Shown here: piece by piece, positions 50,571-64,000 of the stretch | Layout: each line of letters begins with the position of its first letter | Position numbering within the stretch: the first letter of the stretch is position 1 | Assembly: GCF_000002995.4 (NCBI RefSeq) | Contig: NW_025062478.1 | Location: 1,364,001 to 1,428,000 of the forward strand | DNA: 64,000 nucleotides | DNA from: Brugia malayi | Lineage: Eukaryota; Nematoda; Chromadorea; Rhabditida; Onchocercidae | Reading direction: 5' to 3' | Position numbers and translations under genes: made by a program | The notes under the pieces: generated by a model | Seen by the model: only the letters and a program-made list of their open reading frames with translations | Database searches by the model: none | Told to the model about the DNA's origin: nothing

Positions 50571-53500
50571 TTTACTTTGCAAACAATTTTATATATTTTC
50601 GTTCGTCTTCAGCTGAGGATGTTATTGTGCTCTTTGGTTTCACCTAAACATCAAAAAATAATTGTTTCATTTGAATAAAGTTTAGGTATATGTGTTACTA
50701 AAGTTATATCTGAATGAATCATATAAGTTTATGCTAAGAAATGAATAATTTTGAAACTGTGAATTTTATTAACAACCAAAAGCTATTAATAGCTAAAATT
50801 GCAAATTAACACTTTCAAGTAGTTAATTAATTATTTAAACAAATAATTCAAGAGATATTGTTAGCAATTTAATTAACATTTGCTTACTAATTGTAAGATT
50901 TATAAATTAGGATTAAACTTGATTATAAGTTCAACACATCAAGTAAATAAATAAGTTTAAGTTATTATAAGTTAATGAAAATGAAACGTTCATCCTTTAG
51001 TTGTGATTAACAATTGTGTAAAATTTGAAGAAGAAGAAGAAGAAAGACAAAGTGGGACAAAATGAAACGAATAATTTTTAAAAAGTGGAGAAAATTGCGA
51101 ATTTCTATTATTACTCAATTACTGACTCTAATGACTGAAATCAGAAATACATATAGTGTAGAAGAAACAGGTGAAAGTAGAGAGATGAACCGGATAAAAG
51201 AGAAAGAGAAATCCGGAAAGTGAAAGAACACTGAATAAGGATAAAATTCTTGAGAATTTCAAAATTTATCTTTCAATCTATCACTATTTCTGTCCTTTTT
51301 CATAATCACTATCTCTGGTATTTGTCATTGATGATAATTCAAATCCATTAGTTTTATCAGTCACCTCTTTATGTCATCAATGTCTGAAAATGCAAGGATA
51401 ATTATCTATCTCTTTCTTCTTCAACGAGAAAAAGAAACGAAAATGTTCAATGACCCAATTTTTTTTTTTTTTTTTTCTTTTTTACCATTCTAATTTTCAT
51501 CAAAATACTAAGAATTAGCATTGACTAATAGCGCATAACATAACAATTGCGCACATTAATGAATTTTCATTGTTAATTTTATATAAATAACAAATTTTCA
51601 AAGGTAAATTTTCTTCTCAACGTTAAAATTCAAACATTCATATTTAAAAATAACAATTGAAGTAATAATTTTTCCTTTCGTATAAGTGTAAATCTTATAA
51701 TATAAAATATAACTTTTATTATTACAACACTGAAATTCATTGCTTCGAAAGAATTTGAAAGAATTTTTATTTAATTTTTTTTTTTTTTTTAATGGATTAA
51801 TGTAGTTGATAATGTTTTAGTATTAATTATGAATATTTCAAGAAAATTAAAGATAATCTTTTATCTGTATTCTATTCTAATTCATTGGATATATGATTAT
51901 TCTTTATTATTTTTCTTTTTTTTTTGCAAATATTTTTGAAAAAATGAGAAATTTTCGAGTAAATAATGAAGAAATTAGATTGGATAATTTCATCAATTTA
52001 TATTAGATTGACGATAGTTTGAGAGTAAATCGTCATCGTATTGCAGATAGTATTGTCTTCAGAGGATTATTTTTAATGAATTTCAAATCATCAACAATGA
52101 CTATCAGTTTGTATAAATTTCAAACGATCTTAAGTTTTGGACAATGAAGAGTAAAAGAATTTTTACGGCAATAAAGATAGCATATGTGATAGAGAATTGA
52201 AATTCTGTATAACGGAAATATGATTGAAAACCTGAAAACAATGATATTTCATTGTAAACTAGGTCTTCTTATCATGTAACTCTTTCAGGTAACAACGAAT
52301 ATTTTTCCAATTCAATTACGTTTGTAATTTCAAAAGACAATTAAAATTGATCCTATTATCATCAAATCTATAGCTTGTCTTCTATTTTTATTTTTCTCAA
52401 TCTCACTTTCTTTTCATCATATAAAGATATCTTTCATCTTTATTATGTAAACGGAATTCTTCAACAATCAGAAAATTAGGCCATCAAATTTCCTGTTTTG
52501 GATCAGAAAAACAGTTCTAAATAATTTGCAAAGTGAGCAAGTAATAGCAAATTATATATGCACATAAAATAAAATAATTAGTTATAATGATAATAATAAT
52601 AATGAATAGTAATAATATTAATTACTATTATGATAATAATGACAATTTAATTGTTATTATGATAATAATAATAATAATAATGACAATTTCTAATTTATCG
52701 TCTTTATGATTCATCTGATTTTAATGTGTTTTATTTCCTATGTAAATCCCATAAGATGGCATTTGCATAAGATATTAATATATCGTGTGACATTTGCATC
52801 ACACTTATGTGACGGATGACTAGATGACAACAGCTGATAAATGCTGATAATGATGTTGATAAGAAATGTTGTCATTATTATTCTAAGAAAATGAAATTAA
52901 TGGTAATATTTGGAACAATTATCATAATCTACTGAATTGAATTAAAAATTAATAGACGGTGTTTCAGATTGTTTGCCTGCCTTAACAATAAGGTAAATAT
53001 TATTTTGAATCAATTCCGTTTTAGATGTTCCTTTTAGTCCATTCAAAAAATAAACAAACAAATAAACAAACAAAAATTTTAAATGCAGTTATGTTTGTTT
53101 TCAAGCATGTATAACAAACACTTCGTAGATGCAACAACGCGGTGTAAATATCCCAGTTCATTTGATGTTTATGAAAAATTCTGAACTGATCTATTCAATA
53201 ATTTATATGACCATATTAATTAATATATTATCATAATTTAAATTCTTATCATTACAAATAAACGAACTTTTATAAAAATCTCTCTGAAAATTTAAAATAA
53301 TTTTGATTGTTTTCAAATGGTAAATCAGTAAATACTTAAAAGTTTGCATGTAACGCTGATATTTGGAATAATAATCAATTCGACGATACTTCATATTTCA
53401 AAGTTTTCTTTTTTTTTTTTTTAATTAATCACTTTTCCTTGTTTAAATTTAATTTTTATTTAAATTTATGAATATGCAAATGTCAATATGCAAATAAAAT

Positions 53501-56237
53501 AATAACTTTTTTTGATTATACTTCATTACAAGATGTACCGTAATTCATTTGTTTGTATTTTTTTTTTGTAAAGCAAAATAAAAAAAATTCATCACTTTTA
53601 TAGCAAAGAAAGACAAAGTTACGAGGAAAAAAAAAAATTGTTTTTTGATTTTTTTTAAAAGAAATATTATGATAGTTATCGGATAAAATAAAATTCAAAA
53701 TTTTTTCATTGGTATTACTATTAACAGAAAGTAATAATAATTGTATTGAAATTTTAATGAGGAAATAATAAAATGAAAACAATTAGTTTTTTTTTTTTTT
53801 TTGTTTTTTAAAAAAAAAAAATTAAAACAGTAAAGATTGAAAGGAAGAAGGAAACAAATACTTATCAACGAATCCAGCTATATAACAAAAACGAATAGCT
53901 AGAAATAGAGGAAAGAACTGTATTAATGAGAGAGTACATTTCATTAAATCATTCTTGAAATATCAATACATTTTAGCTATTCAAATAATTCTTAAATTTT
54001 TATATTCCTCTAAAAAAAAAAAAAAAAAAAAAAAAAATAAAAGAAGCTGCAAATAGCTAATAAAATAATAAAAATCTTTTTTTTTTTTTTAAAAAAAATA
54101 TTATACTTTGTTAATTATACAAGTTGGAAAATTCTTTAATTAAAATGATCAGTTATTTTATTGGATATTTTGTTCATTTACCTTTGAAAAATTATCAAAC
54201 ACTGTGACTATGTTTGATATATAAGAAATTTTATAATTTAAATTTAATTAAAATAAAAAAAAAAAACAGTGTATCACAAAAATTCAACTTAGTCATTTCT
54301 TAATTTATGAAATTTTACAAAAATATTTTTGAAAAAATGAAAAATTTCAAGACTAAAAGAAAAAAAAAAAAATGGAAAAGAATTTTTTACAAAAAAAAAA
54401 ATGTTTACTTTAAAGTTTAAAGTGGAACTACACAATATCAATGCTTACTTTTTCACTTTTCAAGAATATACTTACTTTTCTTCAAAAAAAAAAAAAAAAG
54501 AAATTTTCACACCTAATTGGCTTAATTAACGTACATAAGGAATATAAGCAAACAAAAATGATTCATCGGATCTTTAATTAAACATCAGATAACCATTAAT
54601 TAAACAAACAAAAATATTTCATTTCTACGATATATTTCAAATCAGTGTTCGAAAATTATCATAGCTTCTAGTCATCATTATAAGTTGCTAATTAATGAAA
54701 TTTAAAAAATGAAATTGTTTTAAAAACCACTCTCGAGTATTATTACTGTTCATCATTCTATTATTTTCGAACACTGCTTTAACAAATTATTTTTTTTACT
54801 TTTTACGAATGTTCAGAAACTATTGAAATGAATGATTAAAACTAAAATAAGCCTAGAAGTATATGTATATGAGGTATAAACAAAATGAGGATTTCATTCT
54901 CAATGAGGCTGTATAATCGTTGTAAAAAGAGGAAAAAGTATTAAAAGAATGATAATATATTGCAGATTAGAAAAAAAGATTTAACCAAAATTTGATGACA
55001 ATAACAATTTCTAGGATAGACAATAAAAGCATATGAAAGAGAGGAGGTAATGCTAATGGAGGAAAATACAATTTATATAAATGATTACTTTACTAACTTA
55101 GATAACCTTTACAAAATTTTGTAAATTCTACTGAGGTATGTTTCAGGTATCTAAGTAAGTAAGTAAGTAAATAAGTAACAAATTTATGAGAATATTATTT
55201 TAAAGGAAATAATGAACTATTTTCTATTGCTATTGCTTATAAATGAATTAAAATTTGTTGAAATTGCAAAAATTTTTAGATAAGTTTTTTATTAATTTAA
55301 AAATTTTCATTTATAAAATTTTTTAAAAATTTAAAAAAAATAATTTTTAATTCATAATCTCCTTTAATATCATATTTCATTATGTAAATTTTTTTTTTTT
55401 CTTTGACAAATATATGTGAATTCAGTACTACTGATAAAATGATAGAATAAAATAGAACAGACATCCCAGTTGAAAGACAAGCCTACTTACAAAGCATCAA
55501 ATAACAAAAAAAAAAAATTTGTTTAAAAAATTTAAAAATTAGCGTTCAGGAATTTAAATCTTGAAATGCTATAAATTGGTACAACAATTTGAAAAATGGG
55601 AATGCCAAGAAAGAAACAAAAAAGTGAAGGAAAAAAAAAAAATCTATGCAAAAAAAAAAGTCTATCGATGAAGATTTTTATATTTTATCTAGAATATCTT
55701 CATCATAGACAATTTTTGCATAATATTTAGGGATGTATTCTAGTGAGGTAAACAAAAAAAAAAAAAAAAAGAATTTTTTTTTTTTCAATTAGTAAGCAAA
55801 TAAGCAATACTTATATGATGGAACTATGAAACAAGAAATACCGGTTCAAAAATGAAAACCGGGATTGTGACCCTGTAAACAGGAATATGAAAGTACTGGC
55901 AAACTTTAAAAAAAAAAAAAAAATTAAAACAATTTATGTTAAATATGTATGCACAAAATATTGGTTAATTAAATTTTAGACAGCAGTATTTTGCATGAAT
56001 GAAAGAAAAAAAAAAGAAAAAATGAAATAGCAAAGAGGAGGAGAAAATTAATTTATGCAATGCTTCAAATTGAATTAAAATTAAAATGAAAGCCAAACTA
56101 AACTACCATAAAAAATTGAAGTAGAAAAAAAAAAGAAAAAAAAAGAAGAAAAAAGAAGAAAGAGAATGACAAAAACAAAGAGTGAAAAAATGAAACAAAT
56201 CAGTAAAATATTTCTACTTTTCTATGTCAACCAAATT
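50571..56237. other. 5.7-kb region without recognised genes
   Basis: Lies between the start of the ground-like gene and the stop of the mab-3-like gene, both on the minus strand, so it combines the ground-like promoter (left) and mab-3 3' UTR (right). Contains AT-rich DNA, an AAT-type microsatellite (52585-52690), TAAG steps at 55150-55175 and purine tracts near 56120-56165. Open frames at 53203 and 53516 are not supported. Confidence 0.55.
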
Positions 56238-56476
56238 CTACATACTGCAAACATCGACAAATATGCTTGACATATGACTTGTTTCCGCTTTATTACTGCT
56301 TTCCGGAACAATAGCCGTTGGTGTAACTTCCATGGGAATTTTCCACTCTAACTGTCGCATATTGTTCAAGAGTGTTTGGAACAATTGATCGTTCTCCAGA
56401 AAAGTTGGAATTTGATTATTTGCTAACGCTTGACTTATGGCTACTTGAGTCAGATCGGTTTGTTGCTGTCGTTGTT

Positions 56477-56525
<49 letters not shown>

Positions 56526-59500
56526 TTGCTGTTGTTGTTGTTGTTGTTGTTGCTGCTGCAGTGTTCTGGATAGAGCACTTTGCGCCGTAAGGTTTGGAGC
56601 GATCCCCGTAACTGATGTTGGATTAATGGGTACTGGAACTGCTATCGGTGGATTGGTTGTAACGATGGTATTTGTATTACCATCAGAATGTGTACATGGC
56701 GGTGTAACGGAAAGTGCAGGGAGATCACTTTCCGCTGCCGTACTGGTTGTTGTGGTGGTTGGAGTGGTCACTTGTGGTTGAAAAAGAAACTGCAAATGAG
56801 GTAATGCGGATGGTGAGGGTCGTTGCTGTGATGATTGACCAAGTTTCAATGAATTAGCAGCTGCAGAACCAGCAAGATAACTGGTCAAAGTACCAGAAGT
56901 ATTGTTAAAGGAACCAGTTTCCAACATATTTTCTGTAGATGGAGGCTGACCTGGCAGAAATGATACTGCTGGATGCCGCATATTCTGCTGAAGTTGTTTA
57001 TCTGGAATTTAACTGCTTATAGCAAGATTTAGAGGAAAAAAAAAAGTTGATTTAATATTTTTTTAAAATACACTTTTAACTTTCAAGATCTCAAAGGCTC
57101 GAGAATCATTCAATTTTATTATCAAAATCTATTTATAGTATTACAACATAGTTATAAATGCAACGAGTTATAAGTAGTCTAGGTGTGAGTGTTTTTTCTT
57201 GTTTCTTTTATTATATTTCAAGTATCAGAAGACAGTCAACAATGTGCTTACATAGAAGTGCATTGAAATTGTGGAAATAAGGTAGCGGACCGGATGCGGC
57301 TACTGCTGCGGCAGCATTTAAAGTTGCTGTGATATTTTCTCGTGTTATATTTAGCAGTGTATCTTTCCGCTGCCGTCGTCGTATTTTTATTTGATCTGCC
57401 ATCAATTTTTGTCTTTCGCTTACCACTTGACACTAGAAATGAAAAATTCCCTGTCTTTGCAATATTATTGGAAAAATATTATATCTTAACAATGAATCCT
57501 GAAAAGGGATCTGGAATGAATTCATTGATACCTTTGCGCAATTACAATCACGATATGGACAGATGCGCTTGTGTCCTTTCAGTCGCGATTTCCTTCCATG
57601 CTGTCCACATTTTTGACAATTTGGTATACGCTCTAAAAATATTAAATTCGAATTTGAATGTTACACAGTACAAAATTTATTTTTAAAATAATTATTGTAT
57701 TTTAGAATGCATTATATGCACTAGAGTTTTGTAATAAAATATGAAAATTAGTAAGAAAATTTCATTTTTTATTTTATTGCAACTGCAAAAAAAATGCTTT
57801 AACGGAGATTTGATCTTCCATCGTTGAAGTATATTTTATATCTCAATCTTATTTTATTCAGCATTTTGCATAAATAATACATAATTTGTATTATTTAAAT
57901 TTGCATGAGGTTATCAAATTATTCTTCACGATAATGATATCTTTGAATTCTGTTTTCTTCGCATCTTGAAATTCTTCAACTAATCTTTTCTTCTTTTTCC
58001 ATTTCTTCTCATCTTCTTTTTCTGACAATCTCTTGCTATAATTTTCAGATTTTCAGTTTGAATCATTAACGGATCCGTCCATAGTTTTTTTTTTTTGTTA
58101 CACTGTTCAAAATTGAAATTATCTCGCATTACTGACTTCTTCATGTATTATGAATGAAGTATTATCGAAAACGAACTGGAAATTGGCGCACTATCAAGTT
58201 GCTGAACGTTTTCCGCACATCGGACAGGTGGCAATGATGCGAAATTTGTTTGCTGTGCTTGACTGATCGAACAGTAGCCCAGTTGTGTTAAATCAAATCC
58301 CATTATAATTGTAGTAAGAAGAGTGAAGTAATTAAATGACCACTAAAGTGACCATCACATATAACCAGCATCTTATTATAGACACAATCATAATTTGATT
58401 TACCAAATGAAACAGTTTTATGTATTCTATAAATTATCAAGCTCAAAGAATAATCGTCGAATTGTGAATGTCGCCTAGAAGAGAGACAGATGTTGATGAA
58501 TTGTTGTTGTGAATAAACAAAATATATTGAAATCTATTCCGCGATGAAATAAATGTACGATGAATCAATTTGCAAAAAACATTTACATCCACCTTTTTTT
58601 TTTTTTTTAACTGATCCACCTGGAACAAATCTATATTTAAATAACAAGTCATGATAATGTAAGATAACAATGAGGTCCAACTAATTGCCACAAATTAAAA
58701 TCAGATAGAAAATGACTAGGCGCTAATGACAGTTTGGATCAATGTGTTCATATTGATAAAAAAAAGTAAACATAAGAGTAAGTAAAAAAGTTAGAGGGAA
58801 ATTAATAATTGTTTAAAAAAAAAATTTACAGACTAAAATGACCAAACAATGATTCATTGATTGTTTCAGTTGCAACTTCAACTGATAATGATAATTGGAA
58901 GTAAGAAAGAAGAAAAAAACAAACAAACAAACAAACAACTGAGGGAACAGATAGCGCGCAAAAGAATGTGGACAAATGCTTCATGCGCAAATGGACTAAT
59001 ATTAGTATCAAATAAAAGTGATAGCAGTAGTTAGTGATATTTGCAGGAGAGAGAGAGAGAGGGAGGGAAAGTTTATGGCATAAAAGGAGCTTAAAAAGGA
59101 CTGAAGTTCAGCAAATCGACAAAAGTAAGAAAAAGAAAGTGTCAATGACAGGGAAGAAGAGAAGGAGAACAAGTGACAAATTTAATTTTCCAAAAAAAAA
59201 AAAGATCAAGTTCCTTCTTATGTTGACAATGTTTCCAACATACAACATACATACACACATGCATACACACATACATGAGTAAATAGTAGGAAGTAGTTCT
59301 CGAAAAAGTAGCAGAAGTAAACAATAAGTGTAGTAGCAACGATCGTTGTAAATGATGGCAATGATCGGAACACTCAATTCGCTATACAAATTTTGCTAGT
59401 TAACAAATGTAAGTAAGGGACGCTAAGGCTAGTTTAGCATAAACAAGTTACAGCCCTGCCCTACCCTGCCCTTCATCCCTTCTGGCATGTTTTTTCTTTT

Positions 59501-62500
59501 TTGTCTTCTCTTGTTTATTGAAAAAATAAAAAAAAAAAACTCTGCTCAAGTTTCCTTGCAAAGCCTTACACTTATCTTTTTGCTATTGCTTACTTACCCT
59601 ATTCTGCTCTAACTCTGCCCTATTCTATCCTACTTTAACCCTTTCCTATCCTACCTTACCCTACTTTGTCCATTTTCTTTCATTTTATGCTTATCTTTTT
59701 TTCTCCATAAACTATATAATACTAGTTGATACTACTACTACTACTACTATTACAGCTAACATTGCTACTACTATCATTATTACAAATAGTTTTACTATTG
59801 CTACTAGAATAAACAAAATTAGCAATTAAAATTTCAATCTTACAAAAATCATAATTCATCTCAAAAATTATGATTGTTTATGCGTAATTATAAAATAAAA
59901 AATTCAATAGTGTTAATTGATGAGAACTTAGTTTGGAAATACACGTACGTGATCAATAAACGTAACTGATATATTAGTGATATAAAGTGATTACTGAGTG
60001 TTTATTTGAAATTTTAAAATGTAATTTATGTTTCATTCAATCAAAAAAGATTTGGTGTTATAATGAAAGACAAAATGGTAGGAAAAAAAAGAGAAAAAAA
60101 AAAGAGAAAATTCTCAAATAACTAAAATGACACTTTTCCTGTTAGCTTTTAAGCAAAGTGTACTTCTTGCAAGCATTAGAAATGGAAATATTTTACTCCA
60201 CTAATAACATTATATTGAAGAAATTGGCCTATTAAATACTTAGCCAAGTGAGAGAACCAATTTTCTCTTCTCAATCCAATATCATATCACATACATAAAT
60301 TGCAAATGGCAATAAATTAATGATGAGAAACGATCAATTGTTTTTTTATAAGCCTAAAGATTAGAAAATGAAATTTAGATGATGAGTGTTACTTGAAAGT
60401 TTCAATTTGAAATTTAGTGAAAAAAAAAAAAAAAAAAGGAAAGGACAAGAGATTATATTGTTTCCTTGATATATGTCACACTTATTTGCATATAAGAAAT
60501 TAAAGAATGGAAATGAAGAAATTGAACAAAAATTAAGTTTATATTTTCATTTTACACAATTTATTCTTTCTTTTTTTTTTTTTTTTTCAAAATTGCAAAG
60601 GGGAAATTTTTCAAGTGATTTCGATGAACACTGCTGATAGGACGAAACCGGACATCCTGAAATGTTGCAAGCCAGCTGACTGCTATTAGTTGAAAAGTTC
60701 TACTACTAAATGCTAACATCGTTTTTGCCATTATGTCTACTACTTTACTATCACCGCCATTGCTATCAAATAATGTTTTTTCTCCAAGTACTTTAAAAAA
60801 AAAAAGGAAAAGGAAAAAAAGGAAAAGAAAGAAAAGCAGCTCTCGACTGGATGATAGTTTGTCTGTCGTCTGAAATAGCCTGAATGCAAACAATTTAACC
60901 AGATCAGTTAGCTAGATGACGACGATAATGATGAAACTACCTGGCACAAAACGTTGAATATAGCCGCCTGACTGATTAGAGGATGGATTCAGTCTTTTTT
61001 TTTTTTTTCTTGTTTACACAAACATTTCCGTTCCGTCATTTATTGGTCCGAAAAATATGCGAAAATACTTTTGAAAGTGAGCATTTGATCGTTGAAGATA
61101 ACGAGTAGATACCTCTTTTCAGTCGGCTATGTAAAGAAGTGTTGAGGAAAAGTTTTAAAATGAATTAGTATTAGTGAATAAGTTATAGATTCATTTTTAG
61201 AGTAGCCAAGAAGATGTAAAGCCAAGCCAAGTTAATAGAATGATAATTGGTCTAATGATTTTGATGATTGATTTGAATTAATTTGAACTATTTATATTAA
61301 TCTAAAGAAGAAGAGCGTTCGAAAGAGAAATACTGAATGGTAATCATTTTATCAACAAATCAAATGATAATAAATTCTTATTAATGATGAGACAATTCAA
61401 TATATATGAAATTAACGGAACAGAAAAAAAAAAGTTTTCAACTTGGAAGGAAAATTCTAAAAAAAAAAAAAAAAATTCAAAAATGAACTGAATGAAAAAT
61501 TTGATTAGTTTATTCATAATTCCAAACTTTAACCAAAAAAAAAATTCAAAAATAAAGTGAATGAAAAATTTGATTAGTTTATTCATAATTCCAAACTTTA
61601 ACCGAAAAAAAAAATCATAAAAATTTTAAATTTTATTCCAAATAAATTTTAAATTAAACAAATGATGATTGTAGCATATTTTTTTTCCCATTGCAGAAGA
61701 GGAAACTTTTGAATTTCAATAGATTTAACAATGCTTTTTCATCGAACTTATGAATAAACAAATAAACTTTTAGTTTTTTCCTCATTCAAACTATAGTTGG
61801 AACATTCAGGAAAATTAGCTAAGCTGAAAAGCTATTTTCAAAGAAAAAAAAAAAGAAAAATTCATAGAATGAATTGAAAGAAGTTAGACTTACAATCTAT
61901 TCAAATAAATATTTTAAACATCGCAACTGCTAAAACAAAAAAAAAAAAAAAAGCCAAAAGCTATGTATTTTTTCTTTTTTTTTTTTTTTAATTTTCCACA
62001 TGAAGGAAAATGTACACAAACAAATTATTGCTAAAATACAACGGAAAGAGTTATCATTTAGTATTAACATTAGTACTCTTGTTATTCTTATTTTAATTTG
62101 TTAAGCAATTTTAAAGCAAATAATTTAATTCACATTTTAGCTGAATAGAAATATGGAATTTTATCATTTTACTGATGCATACAGAATTTTTTTTTCAGGA
62201 ATTCCGGATAGCAAAACTTTCATTAATAATGTTTTAAAAGTTGTTCGATACTGTTAACAACGATGATATCAAAATATCAGTGTAATTAATAGCATTTGCT
62301 CCCATAAAAAAAAAAAGAATTTATGAAATGATAATGATAATAACTTCTGTCAAGTTTCTATTACTTAGAATGATAATGATAAGAATTCAATGTTGATAGT
62401 ATATTGATAGTAACTGCCGGTAGTAGGATGAGTATCATATCAGAAAGATAATGAATAGATGATAGTATTATCAGTGATACAATATGATTGATATTAAGAA

Positions 62501-63968
62501 CTAATGAATGTTCGCTTAACAACAGTGTAGTTGAATAAATGAATTTAAATTTTTATTTTAAAATTAAAAAAAAAAAATTAGGATTCATTTAAGTAATAAA
62601 TTAATTCGAAGATACAAATTGGAATTTGGACTATAATGAATTTCAGAATTTAATAATTATTTTTTCAGGCAATGCTAATAAAAAGAAATCATTAACAGAA
62701 TTGAAACAATGAAAATGATAACAATACACTATCATTTGACATAATGAAATTATGATTGAACGAGAATTTCAGCACTAATTTCCTTTTATATTATTTTATA
62801 TTTTAATTTTTATTATATAAAAAATATGAATTAATTTATTCAGATTTTTTTTTAATATAATAACAATAAGCTTGTAAAAAGTTCGATGAATAATTTTATA
62901 AGTGAATGATAACCAGTTGTATTGTTGAAATAAAATGCACCATTGAAAGAATTTGTAAACAGCCAAAAGAAAAACACCCATTTGGTTTAATTCATATATT
63001 TCTTTTTTTTTTTAATTTCGAACTATTTCAGCTCAAAAAAAAAAATCTTTCAAGATGGATACTTGAAAACTAATGGATAAATTTATGTAGAAATATAAGC
63101 TTAATTTCATTTTGTTTTTTCTTGATTTTTTTTTTCTTTAGTACAGCAATTTGTTCATAGTTGCTATTCAAATTCATATCGATGATTTGAAAAACTTTAA
63201 TTTTTGAATTTTGAATTTTTTTAAAAAAAATTTGAATTTAGAAAAAAAAAAGTCCATTTCTATTTTCTGTGACAAATTTTTGTTTACAATTACAAATATG
63301 CTACAAATTTAAGAAAAGAAAAGAAAAAAAAAAAAAGTGTCAACCTCCTTTTGATCTAGCTGTCAAACCACAATGATCATCAACACCAACTTCATTTTCT
63401 ACATCAGCAACATCTTCCAACTCATGCAGTTGAGTATTAAGTACACGTCTTTTTTCAACCAGTATGCATTTGTTACAGGCGCAATTGGCATATACACATT
63501 CGCATTTGTGATTCTTACGTGGTTCCAAACGATTATGATTAAGACAACGTTGACAGTAATAGACCCGTTTGGAGCCTAAAGAGCAAATAAACAAAAATGA
63601 GAGGTAGAAATTAAAATAAGATAATACTTAACGAATTGATAATGATAATATCAAGAATTCAAAATCAGCATTTTGCAGTAAAAAATAAAAAATAAATAAA
63701 AAATTGATAAGAGAAACTCAATACTAATATCATTTAAGTAATGAGTTCTATCAGTTCTTAGTTCAAGATCTCTCATATAAAGGTTGATTAATACTTACTT
63801 ATCGATTAGACTAAATTTGTGGAAGTTATTTATAGCTAGAAATACATTTATAAATTTTATGCTTTTTTAATTGAGTGTTATATTAGAATGAAATTTCAAA
63901 ATTCACCAATTTTGTCAACAGCAGCGGCAGCTGCGCTTAGAGCAGCAATTGCATTAATTGTCTCAAAT
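56238..63968 (-). CDS. mab-3: MAB-3-like transcription factor with two DM domains, partial
   Basis: Exons seen: 63968-63907, 63575-63345, 57632-57532, 57432-57252 and 57001-56238, about 445 residues; the 5' end is beyond the window, because the first exon opens at an acceptor TTTTAG. It begins with an Ala-rich stretch (AIAALSAAAAAVDKI). DM domain 1 is VYYCQRCLNHNRLEPRKNHK followed by CNKC; DM domain 2 is RIPNCQKCGQHGRKSRLKGH, then CPYRDCNCAKC and ERQKLMADQIKIRRRQ. Both keep the two interleaved zinc sites. Two DM domains in one protein is the pattern of nematode MAB-3, which drives male-specific differentiation below TRA-1. The last exon encodes a Ser/Pro/Gln-rich tail with about 29 consecutive Gln, then Arg and three more. 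The intron between the two DM exons is 5.7 kb. Linker after DM1 is acidic (ELEDVADVENEVGVDD). Expected nuclear, DNA-binding. Confidence 0.93.
56472..56558. repeat. CAA/CAG repeat encoding polyglutamine
   Basis: A mixed CAA/CAG tract read on the minus strand as about 29 glutamines inside the last mab-3 exon, followed by one Arg codon and three more Gln. The mixture of codons implies a stable rather than freely slipping tract. Reverse-frame Val/Ala open frames are artefacts. Confidence 0.95.
57633..63344 (-). other. 5.7-kb mab-3 intron
   Basis: Separates the two DM-domain exons. Both ends fit (donor GGAG-GTTGAC, acceptor TTTTTAG). No exon or nested gene seen. Contains pyrimidine-rich CCCTACCCTGCCC-type DNA at 59455-59675, a GAGAGA tract at 59047-59065, and a 65-70-bp tandem duplication at 61480-61612. 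Confidence 0.7.
61480..61612. repeat. Tandem duplication of about 65-70 bp
   Basis: Two adjacent copies share GAATGAAAAATTTGATTAGT and TTATTCATAATTCCAAACTT plus TAACC, separated by an A-run. Inside the long mab-3 intron. Near-identity implies a recent event. Confidence 0.9.
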
Positions 63969-64000
63969 CTAAAACAATGAATTATAAAAGTTTCCTTTAA

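Noticed and set aside
56372..56590. Plus-strand Val/Ala-rich open frame
   Set aside because: Antisense shadow of the polyglutamine tract in the mab-3 exon.
57342..57686. Plus-strand open frame of 114 codons
   Set aside because: Antisense to the second DM-domain exons, which carry the full zinc-ligand pattern on the minus strand.
1..64000. tRNA, rRNA or spliced-leader RNA genes
   Set aside because: I looked for tRNA B-box motifs and the nematode SL1 sequence on both strands and saw none; a covariance-model scan was not possible here.
1..64000. Transposase, retroelement or Wolbachia-derived coding sequence
   Set aside because: No matching protein motifs seen in any reading frame that I examined; all long open frames belong to the genes listed or to low-complexity DNA.

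Overview
This is nuclear DNA from a nematode, most likely a parasitic spirurid/filarial-type (clade III) species. It is strongly AT-rich, full of A/T homopolymers and minisatellites. Its genes are cut into small exons by introns of roughly 70 bp to 5.7 kb, and most 3' splice sites read TTTCAG or TTTTAG. The gene content (cuticle collagen, ground-like protein, short SH2 tyrosine kinase without F-BAR, two-DM-domain MAB-3 type factor) is characteristic of nematodes. Species assignment is inference. The exon models were built by hand from splice sites, reading phase and family resemblance; in every multi-exon model the phases close.

Layout, left to right: 437-3379 (-) 5' part of a BTB-BACK (kelch-like) gene running off the left edge, with repeat-filled introns; 5267-12270 (+) complete 19-exon ABCG/White half transporter; 13287-16828 (+) complete 7-exon SH2 plus tyrosine kinase gene; 18856-21002 (-) complete 6-exon cuticle collagen; 22540-23472 (+) a tentative 56-residue two-exon gene; 23929-31201 (-) complete 13-exon Rh-type ammonium transporter; 40153-45743 (-) complete 11-exon SLC41/MgtE-type magnesium transporter; 48622-50570 (-) complete 5-exon secreted ground-like protein; 56238-63968 (-) 3' part of a mab-3-like gene with two DM domains and a polyglutamine tail, continuing beyond the right edge. 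About 9 kb (31.2-40.15 kb) and 5.7 kb (50.6-56.2 kb) are gene-free as far as I can see.

The genes do not form one pathway. Three are membrane transporters (ABCG, Rh, SLC41), two encode secreted/cuticular products (collagen, ground-like), and three are signalling or regulatory (BTB-BACK, SH2 kinase, MAB-3). I found no rRNA, tRNA, CRISPR, convincing transposon or bacterial insertion. The most interesting signals are a homotypic TGATAA/TTATCT minisatellite one copy of which supplies a predicted splice donor, a 60-bp intronic minisatellite open on both strands, a GC-AG intron in the collagen gene, several AAG 3' splice sites, and an isolated G-quadruplex motif.
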